From positions 220,224 to 284,223 of the forward strand of contig DASRAU010000029.1 in the NCBI GenBank assembly GCA_035638075.1: a DNA stretch of 64,000 nucleotides. The letters are read 5' to 3'. The DNA comes from DASRAU01 sp035638075. GTDB lineage: Bacteria > Acidobacteriota > Polarisedimenticolia > Gp22-AA2. The first letter of the stretch is position 1. Every line of letters starts with the position of its first letter. Under the pieces are notes generated by a model. The model was not told where the DNA came from. It did not search any database and saw only the letters and a list, made by a program, of their open reading frames with translations. Position numbers and translations under genes: made by a program. Below are positions 18,054 through 26,777 of the stretch, in pieces.

Positions 18054-18375
18054 AGCGGGAACGCAGGAGCAGGAGCGCGGTCGTTCGGGAGCGGTCGCGC
18101 GGCCGGGACTTCGGCCGGCCGAGTCGCGGCACCGCCAGGATCAACCGGAAGGGGTTGGCGCGCCGCCTCAGGGCGCGCAGGGGCAGGTTCTGCAGCGACG
18201 GACGCAAACGGCGCAACGAGCGCCGCGCGACCCGCTCGCGCCGCCGCCACGCAGGAGATCCGGCGGCGCAGGACATCCGGGAAGGTCGGGGCATCAGTCG
18301 AACCATCGAGTTCTCCAGCGATGAGTTCGGGAAGGGCCGCCCGGGCCTACGGCGGGCGGCCCCTCCCGTGTCCGC
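18054..18375 (+). other. Intergenic region without a supported gene
   Basis: About 320 bases between convergent genes. Frames on both strands here are arginine-rich, low in complexity and lack ribosome-binding sites, so I call no protein. The only structure I see is the hairpin at 18334-18362, listed separately. Confidence 0.6.
18334..18362 (-). terminator. Hairpin terminator between convergent genes
   Basis: GGGCCGCCCG and CGGGCGGCCC form a perfect 10-bp stem around a 9-base loop, 13 bases downstream of the minus-strand hydrolase stop. There is no good U-run on either side, so it may act as a 3' end stabiliser or a weak bidirectional terminator. Confidence 0.55.
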
Positions 18376-19200
18376 TCAGGCCTTCAGGAAGCCGAGCAGG
18401 TCCTCGTTGAGGCGTTCCTTCTGCGTGTCGCACACGCCGTGCGGCGCTCCGGGGTAGACGATGAGCTTGCAGTCCTTCAGGAGCTTCGCGGCCGCTTTCG
18501 CGCTGGAGGCGATCGGCACCACCTGGTCGTCATCGCCGTGGATGACGAGGCTCGGCACGTCGCACTTGCGCAGGTCGGCGGTGAAATCGGTCTCGGAGAA
18601 GGCGCGGATGCAGTCGATGGCGTTGCGATGTCCCGTCATCATCCCCTGCATCCAGAAGGAATCGACCATCCCCTGCGAGACGCGGGCGCCAGGCCGGTTG
18701 AAGCCGAAGAACGGGCCGTTGGCGAAGTCGCGGTAGAACTGCGACCGGTCGGTGAGGCAGGAGGTCCGCATGCCGTCGAACACCTCGCGCGGCAGGCCGG
18801 CCGGGTTCTGCTCGGTCTTCAGCATCAGCGGCGTCACCGAAGAGACGAGCACGACCTTCGACACCCGCTTCGTCCCGTAGCGGCCGACGTACCGCGCCAC
18901 CTCGCCCCCGCCGGTCGAGAAACCGACGAGGCAGGCGTTCTCGACCTTGCAGGTCTCGAGAAGCCGCGCCAGGTCGTCGGCGTACGTGTCCATGTCGTTC
19001 CCGCTCCACGGCTGGCTGCTGCGGCCGTGGCCGCGCCGGTCGTGGGCGATGCAGCGGTAGCCGCGCGACGCCAGGAAGAGCATCTGCGACTCGAAGCTGT
19101 CCGAATTCAGGGGCCAGCCGTGGCAGAAAACGATCGGCTGCCCGTTCCCCCAGTCCTTGTAATAAATCTCGGTCCCATCCTGCGTCGTGAAACGGCTCAT
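18376..19200 (-). CDS. Alpha/beta hydrolase, non-haem chloroperoxidase/arylesterase type
   Basis: 274-residue cytoplasmic alpha/beta hydrolase. Ser95 lies in GFSTGGGE, Asp in VIHGDDDQVVP and His in Y-P-G-A-P-H-G. The N-terminal CHGWPLNSDSFE and DRRGHGRSS segments are those of the cofactor-free chloroperoxidase/perhydrolase/arylesterase group. ATG 19200 is preceded by AGGAGG; an upstream in-frame ATG at 19266 lacks such a site. Physiological activity is usually an esterase or lactonase. It is monocistronic. Confidence 0.9.
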   Translation of the reverse strand: MSRFTTQDGTEIYYKDWGNGQPIVFCHGWPLNSDSFESQMLFLASRGYRCIAHDRRGHGRSSQPWSGNDMDTYADDLARLLETCKVENACLVGFSTGGGEVARYVGRYGTKRVSKVVLVSSVTPLMLKTEQNPAGLPREVFDGMRTSCLTDRSQFYRDFANGPFFGFNRPGARVSQGMVDSFWMQGMMTGHRNAIDCIRAFSETDFTADLRKCDVPSLVIHGDDDQVVPIASSAKAAAKLLKDCKLIVYPGAPHGVCDTQKERLNEDLLGFLKA

Positions 19201-19414
19201 GAGTCCTCCTGGCCTGCGACTGCGGTGGAAAATCCCGATGTGGGTGTCGGTATCGACTCTATTCACCTGTCAGGAAGGAACCATCCCGATTGCTACGTAA
19301 ACGGACCGGTGGGAATGTGGAGAACTCTGTGGACGGATTGTGTGATGGCCGGAACGCCGTGCGGGACGTGGCTTTGAACGGAGCCTTCGGCGGAGGCGGC
19401 GCGCGCCGCGCCTC

Positions 19415-20638
19415 TCAGCGGGAGACGGGCGGAACGCCGTCGAGGAGTGCCGCGAAGCGGGGGTCGCCGGAGAGGGACGCGAGGTCCGGGTCCTTGCGCA
19501 CCTGTTCCCGATCGGTGATGCGGCCGGTGCCGAAGGCGCGCGTCAGGAGTTCGATGGCGCGCTCCTTCTCCCCCGCAAGGGCGTAGGAGCAGGCGGCGTT
19601 GTACCAGGTCAGCGCCGGCATCGAGCCGAGATCGCCGGCGTGCGCGTACTCCTCGCCCGCTTCGCGGAAACGCTTGAGGTTGTAGAGCGCCTCGCCCATG
19701 CCCTGGTGCGCCGCCGGGTTGTCGGGCTGCGCCTTGCTCCACCCCTGCGTCGTCTCGAGGGCGGCCGGCCAATCCTTCGCCGCGAGCTGCTGCCGCGCCC
19801 GCAACTCCTGCGCGTTGGCGCGCAACCCTTCCTGCACGCCGGATGTCAGGTGGTCCTTCATGAATGTCAGGGTCTGCCTGACAATCGCGCGCGAGGCGTC
19901 GTTGTCGTCGAAGGCATCGAAGGCGTGATGACCGCCCGGCAGGTTGACGACGGTCAGGGGCGCGTTGCGCGTCACCGCCTTCGCGACATACGCGTCGATG
20001 GCCCCGTTGAACAGGGCGTTGTCGAGACCGGCGCGGCCGATGAAGAGAGGCAGGTCGGTTCGGATGTAGGCGTCGCTGAGCTGACCGTAGTAGAGAACGA
20101 CCACCTTGATGAAGTCGTTCTTCGGATCCATCGCGTACGGCATGGCGACGCCGACGTTGGCCGAGCAGGCCCAGAGGCCGATGTCGTTCGCGTCGAGGCG
20201 CAGGTCGGCCGCCTTGCGCCGCACGGCGGCGACGACATCCGCGATGTCCTCCGCCGCCTGGCCCTGGCGGCTGTTGTGCAGCACCGCCGCCATCCCGGAG
20301 ACCGCGGCGAGCCGCGCCCATGACTTGTAGATGCCCCAGTTCTTCAGAGGAATCTCCGGATCCCCCACGCCGTTCGCGAACACCACGACGGGCGGCGGAG
20401 CCGTCGTCGATGCGGTGGGCGGCAGGTAGACATCGAACGCCAGCCGCCTGTCCCCCACCGTCTTGAACGGAATGTCGGAGCGCACCTGCACCCGATCCAT
20501 GTTGGGAAGGCTCAGGACGCACTTGTCGTTGAGCAGGTCGGGCGCGCGCTGCGCCGGCGACGACGTGATCGCCGCCATGGCGACAGCGGCGACGGCACTC
20601 AGGGTGACGAGGCGATGCGGGGCGACGGAACGGGACAT
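19415..20638 (-). CDS. Exported alpha/beta-hydrolase-like protein with C-terminal TPR tail
   Basis: 407 residues with an N-terminal signal peptide (to ~30, ending S-P-A-Q). Residues ~55-265 have an alpha/beta hydrolase layout: P-P-V-V-V-F-A-N-G strand, L-W-A-C-S-A-N as a likely nucleophile elbow, and N-L-P-G-G-H-H-A-F-D for the histidine. The C-terminal ~130 residues are TPR-like helices ending K-D-P-D-L-A-S-L-S-G-D-P-R-F-A-A-L-L. The same tail occurs on the DJ-1 protein at 32967. Substrate unknown. ATG 20638 follows GGGAGGA. Confidence 0.78.
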   Translation of the reverse strand: MSRSVAPHRLVTLSAVAAVAMAAITSSPAQRAPDLLNDKCVLSLPNMDRVQVRSDIPFKTVGDRRLAFDVYLPPTASTTAPPPVVVFANGVGDPEIPLKNWGIYKSWARLAAVSGMAAVLHNSRQGQAAEDIADVVAAVRRKAADLRLDANDIGLWACSANVGVAMPYAMDPKNDFIKVVVLYYGQLSDAYIRTDLPLFIGRAGLDNALFNGAIDAYVAKAVTRNAPLTVVNLPGGHHAFDAFDDNDASRAIVRQTLTFMKDHLTSGVQEGLRANAQELRARQQLAAKDWPAALETTQGWSKAQPDNPAAHQGMGEALYNLKRFREAGEEYAHAGDLGSMPALTWYNAACSYALAGEKERAIELLTRAFGTGRITDREQVRKDPDLASLSGDPRFAALLDGVPPVSR

Positions 20639-20722
20639 GCGGTCCTCCCGGGCGGGCTCATGGTACGGAAGAGGAGGGCGGCCGTGTGTAAAAAGCTGTC
20701 AAAGGCGGGGAAAAAAGATGAA

Positions 20723-20750
20723 GCCCGGTGACGCCGAAGCGTCACCGGGC
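20723..20750 (-). terminator. Rho-independent terminator with UUCG tetraloop
   Basis: A perfect 12-bp stem (GCCCGGTGACGC with its complement) closes a four-base loop that reads UUCG in the minus-strand RNA, with the stabilising C(UUCG)G context. It is followed by TTCATC and six T's. It lies 65 bases after the stop of the minus-strand gene at 20815 and should terminate it. Confidence 0.9.
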
Positions 20751-20814
20751 TCCTGACTCACCAACCGCCGCCCCCTCCCAGGTCAGTGGCGGCCAGTGAG
20801 GCCAACTCGGGATG

Positions 20815-21348
20815 TCAATGACCGACGTACGTGCCGCCGACCGCGAACCCGGAGCCCGCGACGCTCCAGCCGATGGCCAGGCGCGGCATCGCAACCGGCA
20901 CGGTCACCGGCACCGCATGAACCGGCGGCGCGACATACGCAGGCGGACCAACGTACACCGGGGGCGCGGCGTACACCGGAGCAGGCACGTAAACCGAGTC
21001 TCCACAGTACGAGTACGGACGGTAGACGACCGTTGAACCGACCCAGACCGGGAACCGGTACGTGTAGTGCACGTGCCGGTGCGGCCCGTAGTAGGCGCTA
21101 CCCGCGTAATAGGGGTCGTACCATCCGTGATGTCCGTGGACGATGACTCGCGGCACCGCAACCGGGTACGTCGCGTATCCCTGGTGCTTTCCGGGGGCCC
21201 CATGTCCGTGACCGCCGTGATTCCCGTGGCCATGGCCATCGGCCAATGCCGCCACCGGGCTCAACGACAGAGCGGCGAAGAGGACGGCCGTCACTGCGAG
21301 ACTCTTGCTGCGAAGTCGCGTGTGGTGGGTCACTCGATTCGTCGTCAT
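20815..21348 (-). CDS. Secreted His/Gly- and Tyr/Pro/Val-rich protein of unknown function
   Basis: 177 residues with a signal peptide (hydrophobic 17-35, ending A-L-A-D). The mature N terminus is a G-H-G-H-G-N-H-G-G-H-G-H cluster, a plausible metal-binding patch. The middle is Tyr/His-rich (HHGWYDPYYAGSAYYGPHRH). Towards the C terminus it turns into Val-Pro-Ala-Tyr near-repeats (A-P-V-Y-A-A-P-P-V-Y-V-G-P-P). Two cysteines at most. Such composition suits a surface or periplasmic structural or metal-binding protein, but no family is recognised. It is monocistronic with a strong terminator. Confidence 0.75.
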   Translation of the reverse strand: MTTNRVTHHTRLRSKSLAVTAVLFAALSLSPVAALADGHGHGNHGGHGHGAPGKHQGYATYPVAVPRVIVHGHHGWYDPYYAGSAYYGPHRHVHYTYRFPVWVGSTVVYRPYSYCGDSVYVPAPVYAAPPVYVGPPAYVAPPVHAVPVTVPVAMPRLAIGWSVAGSGFAVGGTYVGH

Positions 21349-21566
21349 GGTTTGGTTCCCTCCGGGAACTCGCTTCCGTGGTTTCTTAACGCAACCTTGG
21401 TGCCAGTCGATCCCTCCCGGAAGGCAACGCCGATCTGCCTGTCGAAACGGGGGTTAGGGGTGCGATCGCCAAACCGTCCCGCCGGAGGCGGCGTCGCCGT
21501 GTCCGTACTTTCTGGAGACGCCTTCGGACAGTCCGGCATCCAGTCCGGACAGCGGCACGAGCCGAA

Positions 21567-22523
21567 TCAGAGATCCCGGAATTCCGGCAGGCTGCGATAG
21601 CGATCGATCCGGTCGCAGAAGAAGGTGAGGACCCGGAGTCCCTCGCGCGCCAGCCGGGCCGCCACCGTGAGGTTCGTCCCGCTGCTGGGCCCGACCGGGA
21701 AGCCGGAGCGGTTCAGGCGGCGGGTCGCTTCGAGGGCTTCGGCGTCGCTCACCAGGACCGCGTCGTCGAGAACTCCGCGGTGGCGTTCGACGATGCCGGG
21801 GACCAGCCCGTCGCCGATCCCTTCCTGCAGGTGGCAGACGGCCGCCGGGCCGGGAATGAGCGGCGGTCCCGTCGGGGGGTGCATGGAGGCGGGGAACAGG
21901 ATCTTGCAGACGTACGGGCTCGCTTCCGGCTCGACCGCGAGCAGGCGCGTCCCGGGATGCTGCTTCTTCAGATAGCCTCCCGCCCCGACCAGGGTCCCTC
22001 CGGTCCCGATGCCGGCGACGACCACATCGAAATAGTCCACGCCGTGGGCGCGCGCCTGCGCCAGCGCCTCCTGTCCCATGAGCGCCTGTCCCTCGACGCC
22101 CGCCTCGTCCTCGAATTGATCGAAGAGGTGGCGTCGAGACCCGGCGGCGGCGTAGTCATGCGCCCGGTTGATGGCGCCGACGACTCCCTCCGATTCCGGG
22201 GTGAGCATCAGGCGGCCCCCGTGCGCGCGGATGATCGTCTTGCGCTCCTCGGTCATGTTCTCGGGCATGAAGATGACCGCCTGGAGCCCGGCGAGCGCCG
22301 CCCAGTAGGACAGGGCGATGCCGGCGTTGCCGGACGTCGGCTCGATCACCTCGTCGCCGCGGCGCAGGCTCCCGGCCCGCAGCCCCTCGGAGAGGACGTA
22401 ACGGGCGACCCGATCCTTGACGCTGCCGCTCGGGTTCTCGTGCTCGCACTTGGCCCAGACGCCCTCCACCTGGACGAGTCTCGTCGGGCCGCTCCGCGGC
22501 AGGCGCGCAGGCGCCTCGGTCAT
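21567..22523 (-). CDS. Cysteine synthase-type PLP enzyme (beta-substitution family)
   Basis: 318-residue fold-type-II PLP enzyme close to O-acetylserine sulfhydrylase / cystathionine beta-synthase core. Lys36 in N-P-S-G-S-V-K-D-R is the Schiff-base lysine; S-G-N-A-G-I-A binds the substrate carboxylate and GIGTGGTLVG the phosphate. The Asn-Pro-Ser rather than Asn-Pro-Gly before the lysine and a short N terminus set it slightly apart from CysK. Its ATG overlaps the stop of the metallo-beta-lactamase gene by four bases, so the two are coupled. A sulfur-metabolic role is likely; the exact substrate is not. Confidence 0.88.
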   Translation of the reverse strand: MTEAPARLPRSGPTRLVQVEGVWAKCEHENPSGSVKDRVARYVLSEGLRAGSLRRGDEVIEPTSGNAGIALSYWAALAGLQAVIFMPENMTEERKTIIRAHGGRLMLTPESEGVVGAINRAHDYAAAGSRRHLFDQFEDEAGVEGQALMGQEALAQARAHGVDYFDVVVAGIGTGGTLVGAGGYLKKQHPGTRLLAVEPEASPYVCKILFPASMHPPTGPPLIPGPAAVCHLQEGIGDGLVPGIVERHRGVLDDAVLVSDAEALEATRRLNRSGFPVGPSSGTNLTVAARLAREGLRVLTFFCDRIDRYRSLPEFRDL

Positions 22524-23302
22524 GCCCGCTCCGCCGCGGAGCGCCGCGCGCTCAGGCGCGAGCCGGGAATGGTCATGTCGCGACCGTCGGGGAAGCGGAT
22601 CCAGGCCTTGGTGCCGCCGTCGTAGTCGCGCGCCTCGACGATGACGCGCACGGTAACGCCGTCGAAGCGGCCGGTGCCGGTCCCTTCCACATCCACGCCC
22701 AGGAGCACGCGCAGGAACGGATTGGCGGCGCGCTCCTCCCCGATGCTGGTCGGCTCGGAGTGACCCGGGGCCACCTGCACGTCATCCGGAAGGGACAGCA
22801 GCCGCTCGAGGAGCGACCGCTTCAGATCCGCGAAGTCGGTGTGTCCCGGCGCGGTCGTGCTTCCGATGGCGCCGCGGAACAGCGTGTCCCCGGTGAAGCA
22901 GACCGCCGGGCTGCCCTGGCCGCTCACGTCGGCCACGAGCCAGGCGGTCTGTCCGTCGGTGTGCCCGGGGATGTGCATCGCCTCCACACGCAGCGGACCC
23001 GCGGCGACGACGTCGCGGTCGCCCACCTCCCGATCGACTCCACCCATTCGCGCCGCTTCGAGCGGATGGGCGGCCACGTGCGCGCCGGTCGCCGCCACGA
23101 GCGCCTCGCGCTCGGCGACGTGATCGCCGTGGTGATGGGTCAGGAGGAGATGGGTGATGCGCAGACGCCTCCGCCGGACCAGGTCGAGCACGGGCCCGGC
23201 CGGGCCGCCGGCGTCCACGATCACGCCGGCGCCCCCCTCCGCCGCGGCGGCGATCCAGGTGTTGGAGAGCCAGCGGGGATGTTCGACCCGTTCGAGGATC
23301 AT
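22520..23302 (-). CDS. Metallo-beta-lactamase-fold hydrolase with C-terminal beta extension
   Basis: 260 residues. The metal signature T-H-H-H-G-D-H and later histidine/aspartate positions (I-P-G-H-T-D-G-Q, F-T-G-D-T-L-F) mark a glyoxalase-II/ETHE1-like MBL fold. After about residue 205 an extra ~50-residue beta-rich segment (V-R-V-I-V-E-A-R-D-Y-D-G-G) follows that such hydrolases usually lack. It is the first gene of a coupled pair with the cysteine-synthase-like gene, so a thiol-linked substrate (persulfide or thioester) is a reasonable guess. Confidence 0.85.
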   Translation of the reverse strand: MILERVEHPRWLSNTWIAAAAEGGAGVIVDAGGPAGPVLDLVRRRRLRITHLLLTHHHGDHVAEREALVAATGAHVAAHPLEAARMGGVDREVGDRDVVAAGPLRVEAMHIPGHTDGQTAWLVADVSGQGSPAVCFTGDTLFRGAIGSTTAPGHTDFADLKRSLLERLLSLPDDVQVAPGHSEPTSIGEERAANPFLRVLLGVDVEGTGTGRFDGVTVRVIVEARDYDGGTKAWIRFPDGRDMTIPGSRLSARRSAAERA

Positions 23303-23381
23303 CGCGACCCGGATGATACCCGGCCGCGGGCCGGATCCGCCGCCGTCGCGCTCCGGCCGGGCGGTACCCCTCCCAGCGTGG

Positions 23382-24062
23382 TCAGCCGGTGAACTTGTAG
23401 CCGAGGCCGTGCACGGTGAGCAGGAACTGCGGGTCCGCGGGCCGCGCCTCGATCTTCTTGCGCAGCTTGGCGACGTGCATGTCCACCGTGCGCGTCAGCG
23501 GCGCTTCGTCGTAGCCCCACACCTCGTCGAGCAGGCGCTCGCGCGGCACCACCTCGCCCCGGTGCTGGACGAAGTACTGCAGCAGGCGCAGCTCGCGGGC
23601 CGACATCTCCACGAGCTTTCCCTTGCGGCGCAGCTCCGCCTTGCGGAAATCGACGCTCACGTCGCCGAAGCGATAGGCCTCGGCGGTGGCGCTCTGGCCG
23701 CTGCTGCGGCGCAGGAGCGCCTCGACCCGGGCCATCAGCTCCATGAAGCCGAAGGGCTTGGTGACGTAGTCGTCCGCCCCCAGCTTCAGCCCCAGCACCT
23801 TGTCGATCTCCTGGCCACGGGCCGTCAGCATGATGATCGGCACCCCGCTGCCGTTCTTGCGGATCTCCTTGCAGACGTCGAGGCCGCTCATCTTCGGGAG
23901 CATCACGTCGAGAATGACCAGGTCGGGAGCGCACTCGGCCGCCTGCTTCAGCCCCTCGGCGCCGTCGCGCGCCAGGGTCACGTCGTACCCCTCGTAGCGG
24001 AACCCGTCGTTGAGCGCGGTCGCCATCGAATCGTCGTCTTCCACCACCAGCACTCTCGGCAT
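23382..24062 (-). CDS. OmpR/PhoB-family response regulator
   Basis: 226 residues: receiver domain (acidic pair E-D-D at 7-9, phosphoacceptor Asp in L-V-I-L-D-V-M-L-P, Lys in F-G-F region) and a C-terminal winged-helix DNA-binding domain (S-A-R-E-L-R-L-L, TVDMHVAKLRKKI, GLGYKF). It is encoded 52 nt after the sensor kinase and should be its partner. The likely targets include the divergent promoter region at 25777-26088. ATG 24062 is preceded by GGGGGAGAGA. Confidence 0.94.
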   Translation of the reverse strand: MPRVLVVEDDDSMATALNDGFRYEGYDVTLARDGAEGLKQAAECAPDLVILDVMLPKMSGLDVCKEIRKNGSGVPIIMLTARGQEIDKVLGLKLGADDYVTKPFGFMELMARVEALLRRSSGQSATAEAYRFGDVSVDFRKAELRRKGKLVEMSARELRLLQYFVQHRGEVVPRERLLDEVWGYDEAPLTRTVDMHVAKLRKKIEARPADPQFLLTVHGLGYKFTG

Positions 24063-24114
24063 CGTGGCTCTCTCCCCCTCGGCGGCCCGTGGACCGCCGT
24101 TTCCTCCGTGTGAC

Positions 24115-25776
24115 TCAGGCCGTGCGCGCCTCGCGCGTGGCCGGGACGTCCGGCTCGCGCGACGGCAGGTGCAGCGTGAAGGTGCTGCCCTGTCCCGGCT
24201 CGCTCTCGACCGTGACGCGCCCGCCGTGCACCGTGACGATGTGCTGCACCAGCGACAACCCCAGCCCGCTCCCCTTCACCTCGTGCACCAGGCCGGTCGA
24301 GACCCGGTGGAAGCGGTCGAAGATCTTCGCCTGCTCGTCGCGCGGGATGCCGACGCCGTGGTCGCGCACGGCGATGGTCACCTCCCCCGCGCCTCCGGTG
24401 AGCGTCACCTGGATCTCGTGCGCTTCGCCCGAGAACTTCACCGCGTTGTCGAGCAGGTTGTGCACCGCCTGGCCGAGCGCGTCGGCGTCCGCCAGCACCT
24501 CCGGGAGCGGGCGATCCGCGACGACCCGCACCGTGAAGCCATGGTGGCGTAGATGGACGTCGAACGACTGCAGCACGCCCTCGACCACCTGGGCGACGTC
24601 GGTCGGGGCGAAGGTGTACGTCTTGCGCCCCGACTCGATGCGCGAGAAGTCGAGGATGTTCTCGATGAGACGCGACAGGCGCCGGCTCTCCCGCTCGATG
24701 TACTCGCCGTATTCGCGCACCTTGTCCGGCGTCTGCACCCGCCCCAGCCGCAGGAGCTCGGCGAACACGCGGATGGAGGCGAGCGGCGTGCGCAGCTCGT
24801 GCGACACGTTCGACACGAAGTCGGTCTTCATGGTGGACAGCCGCATCATCCGGTCGGCGGCGCGCAGCGCCAGCCCGAGGCTGACCACGAGCGCGCCCCC
24901 GAGCAGGAGCAGCAGCCCGGCGTTGATCGCGAAGTTCACGCTGGCGAAGTGCTCCGGCGTCGAGCGGTGGTTGTGGAGGATGAGGCTCCAGTCGGTGAAC
25001 ACGAACGGGAAGCGGCTGGTCACGACCTCGCCCGGCTGCGCGGCGTGCTCGGTGCCGAAGACGAGCCGTCCCTGGCCGTCCTTCACCAGCACCTCGAGGT
25101 CCTTCACCGACTCGCCGGGGAAGTACTCCGGGAGCGACTTCTGGATGACCGCCGGCAGGAGTTTCTCGCGGAAAAACCGGCCGTCCAGGACGAAGCCGGC
25201 CACCGCCGCCACCTGGTGATCGTCGCTGGTGATCGGATTGAGGATGATGCGGTAGTCGGGGTTGCGCTCCTCGACGGTGAGAATCCCCCCCTCCACCGGG
25301 TGCCGCCGCATGCGCGACACCTGCCACGGCATGGTGGCCGAGATGATCGCCATGGTCTCCTCGTCGGCCGGCACGGCGATGAGCCGCTGCGTTCCGGGAT
25401 CGAGGACGCGCAGCTCGCCGGTGCTGAACTGCGTGAAGTCCATGACGAACATGCGCGCCGCGCCCTTGATCGGCTTCTGCGTCCACTGGCTGGCGACGAG
25501 GTCGAGCCGTTCCTGCATGAACCAGCCGGCGGGGAGGTTCAGGGCGCGCTCGGCGGCGGAACGGTAGAAGTACTGCACCTCGGTGCCGATCGCCTCGAGG
25601 TAGTTGTCGAGGGTGGCGCGGCGCGCGATCGCCTGCACGGTGCGCAGCTGCCGCAGCTGCACGAGCTGCAGCACCAGCAGCACCAGGAGCGGGATGAGCA
25701 CGCCGACGAGACCGGCCCACAGCGTGTGCCGCCGGACGAACGCCGCCGCCCGCCCCCACCAGCCCCCGTCGTTCAT
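24115..25776 (-). CDS. Membrane sensor histidine kinase
   Basis: 553 residues. One membrane helix near 16-40, a periplasmic sensor region of about 230 residues, a second helix near 275-298 (N-A-G-L-L-L-L-L-G-G-A), then an H-box with VSHELRTPLAS (His near 325), N-box NLLDNAVKFSG, G1 DHGVGIP and G2 GSGLGLSLVQ. The sensed signal is unknown. It is followed by its response regulator on the same strand and is divergent from the PDZ operon, which suggests envelope-stress-type control of those exported proteins. Confidence 0.93.
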   Translation of the reverse strand: MNDGGWWGRAAAFVRRHTLWAGLVGVLIPLLVLLVLQLVQLRQLRTVQAIARRATLDNYLEAIGTEVQYFYRSAAERALNLPAGWFMQERLDLVASQWTQKPIKGAARMFVMDFTQFSTGELRVLDPGTQRLIAVPADEETMAIISATMPWQVSRMRRHPVEGGILTVEERNPDYRIILNPITSDDHQVAAVAGFVLDGRFFREKLLPAVIQKSLPEYFPGESVKDLEVLVKDGQGRLVFGTEHAAQPGEVVTSRFPFVFTDWSLILHNHRSTPEHFASVNFAINAGLLLLLGGALVVSLGLALRAADRMMRLSTMKTDFVSNVSHELRTPLASIRVFAELLRLGRVQTPDKVREYGEYIERESRRLSRLIENILDFSRIESGRKTYTFAPTDVAQVVEGVLQSFDVHLRHHGFTVRVVADRPLPEVLADADALGQAVHNLLDNAVKFSGEAHEIQVTLTGGAGEVTIAVRDHGVGIPRDEQAKIFDRFHRVSTGLVHEVKGSGLGLSLVQHIVTVHGGRVTVESEPGQGSTFTLHLPSREPDVPATREARTA

Positions 25777-26088
25777 GCGCCGGAATATACCGCGAAGGAA
25801 CCGGCCGTCTCGCGGGCCGGACCGTTGATTACACGGACTTTACATCCGATACATCGTTTGACCACCGCGGTCAGGACATTTACATCGCCTCGCCGTAATC
25901 TCACGCCCGCAATGGACAGCGGGGAGCAACAAGCGATGCAAGCACGAAGGAACCGACCCGGCAGCCGCCCGATGGACCCCGCGGCCCATCCCTGCCAAAT
26001 GCAGACCCACCCTCACAGAGCGAGAACCAGAGCAATCGGCGACAGGCGGCTGCCGGGCGGTTCAAAAAATCCGAGGAGGATCGACGCC
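25777..26088. promoter_or_regulatory. Divergent control region between the sensor kinase and the PDZ operon
   Basis: About 310 bases. It contains an AT-richer core with three copies of TACATC (25841-25846, 25850-25855, 25881-25886); the outer two sit in TTTACATC repeats exactly 40 bases apart, about four helical turns. TTGACC (25858-25863), 17 bases, then TACATC (25881-25886) could be a plus-strand promoter. That would leave a leader of ~195 bases before the first PDZ gene. Binding by the adjacent OmpR-type regulator is a guess from position. Confidence 0.45.
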
Positions 26089-26619
26089 ATGACCCGTTCC
26101 GCGAAGTTGATCGCGATTCTGGCTTTGACGCTGCTTGCACTCGCCCCGATCGCCATGGCCGGCGAGGGGAAGGATTGCGCCGGCAAGGACGCCGCGGCCG
26201 CCAAGGACATGCACGCCGCGAAGAAATGCACCTACAACACGCAGGAGTGCCTCGACCACATGGCCGCCAAGCTGCAGAGCTCCGGCTGGGTCGGCATCGA
26301 GCTGGACAAGGATGACAGCGGCGTGATGACGGTGCAGCGCGTGGTTCCGGGCAGCCCGGCGGAGCAGGCCGGCTTCCAGGTCGGTGACGTCCTGTTCGCC
26401 CTCAACGGCATCGAGATCAGCGACAAGAACGAATCGGCCCTGAAGACCGCCAAGAAGGACTGGAAGCCGGGGCAGAGCGTCAGCTACACGCTGAAGCGTG
26501 ACGGCCGCCCGGTGAACGCCAACCTGACGCTGGGCGTGATGCCGGCGGACGTGCTGGCGAAGTTCATCGGCGAGCACATGCTCGAGCATGCATCGACCGA
26601 GGTCGTCGCTTCGAAGTAA
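26089..26619 (+). CDS. Exported PDZ-domain protein with C-x6-C motif (copy 1)
   Basis: 176 residues, signal peptide to about residue 24 (A-P-I-A-M-A-G). The mature N terminus has C-T-Y-N-T-Q-E-C-L-D-H-M, then a PDZ domain (G-W-V-G-I-E-L, V-V-P-G-S-P-A-E-Q-A-G, D-V-L-F-A-L-N-G), and a C-terminal helix F-I-G-E-H-M-L-E-H. ATG 26089 follows GAGGAGGA at eight bases; the frame is open far upstream but the signal peptide fixes the start. No protease domain is present, so it probably acts as a peptide-binding or scaffold protein in the periplasm. A homologue follows immediately downstream. Confidence 0.87.
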   Translation: MTRSAKLIAILALTLLALAPIAMAGEGKDCAGKDAAAAKDMHAAKKCTYNTQECLDHMAAKLQSSGWVGIELDKDDSGVMTVQRVVPGSPAEQAGFQVGDVLFALNGIEISDKNESALKTAKKDWKPGQSVSYTLKRDGRPVNANLTLGVMPADVLAKFIGEHMLEHASTEVVASK

Positions 26620-26625
26620 TCCCTC

Positions 26626-26651
26626 CCGACCTCGGTTCTTTTCGGGGTCGG
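26626..26651 (+). terminator. Hairpin after first PDZ gene
   Basis: CCGACCTCG and CGGGGTCGG pair over nine positions (one G-U) around a U-rich loop, six bases after the stop. There is no following T-run, so it may attenuate rather than end transcription. Confidence 0.4.
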
Positions 26652-26683
26652 CGGCGGGCGCCGCCGATTCCGTTGCAGCCGGG

Positions 26684-26735
26684 AGCGGGGCCGAACGGTC
26701 GGATTCCGGACCACCACCGACCGGGCGGCCCCGCT
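26684..26735 (+). terminator. Long hairpin between the two PDZ genes
   Basis: AGCGGGGCCG pairs with CGGCCCCGCT (10 bp) and, after a two-base internal loop, CGGTCGG pairs with CCGACCG (7 bp). It ends 42 bases before the second PDZ start. It could set lower expression of the second half of the operon or end a separate transcript. Confidence 0.5.
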
Positions 26736-26777
26736 CTCCTGTTATCATCCAGTGACGCGATGTTCCCAGGGGCAATC

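Noticed and set aside
17861..18457. Arg-rich frames across the 18.0-18.4 kb gap on both strands
   Set aside because: Low complexity, overlap real genes at the ends, no ribosome-binding site.
24553..26088. Open frame continuing upstream of the first PDZ gene
   Set aside because: It runs opposite the histidine kinase and through the control region; the signal peptide and GGAGGA fix the start at 26089.
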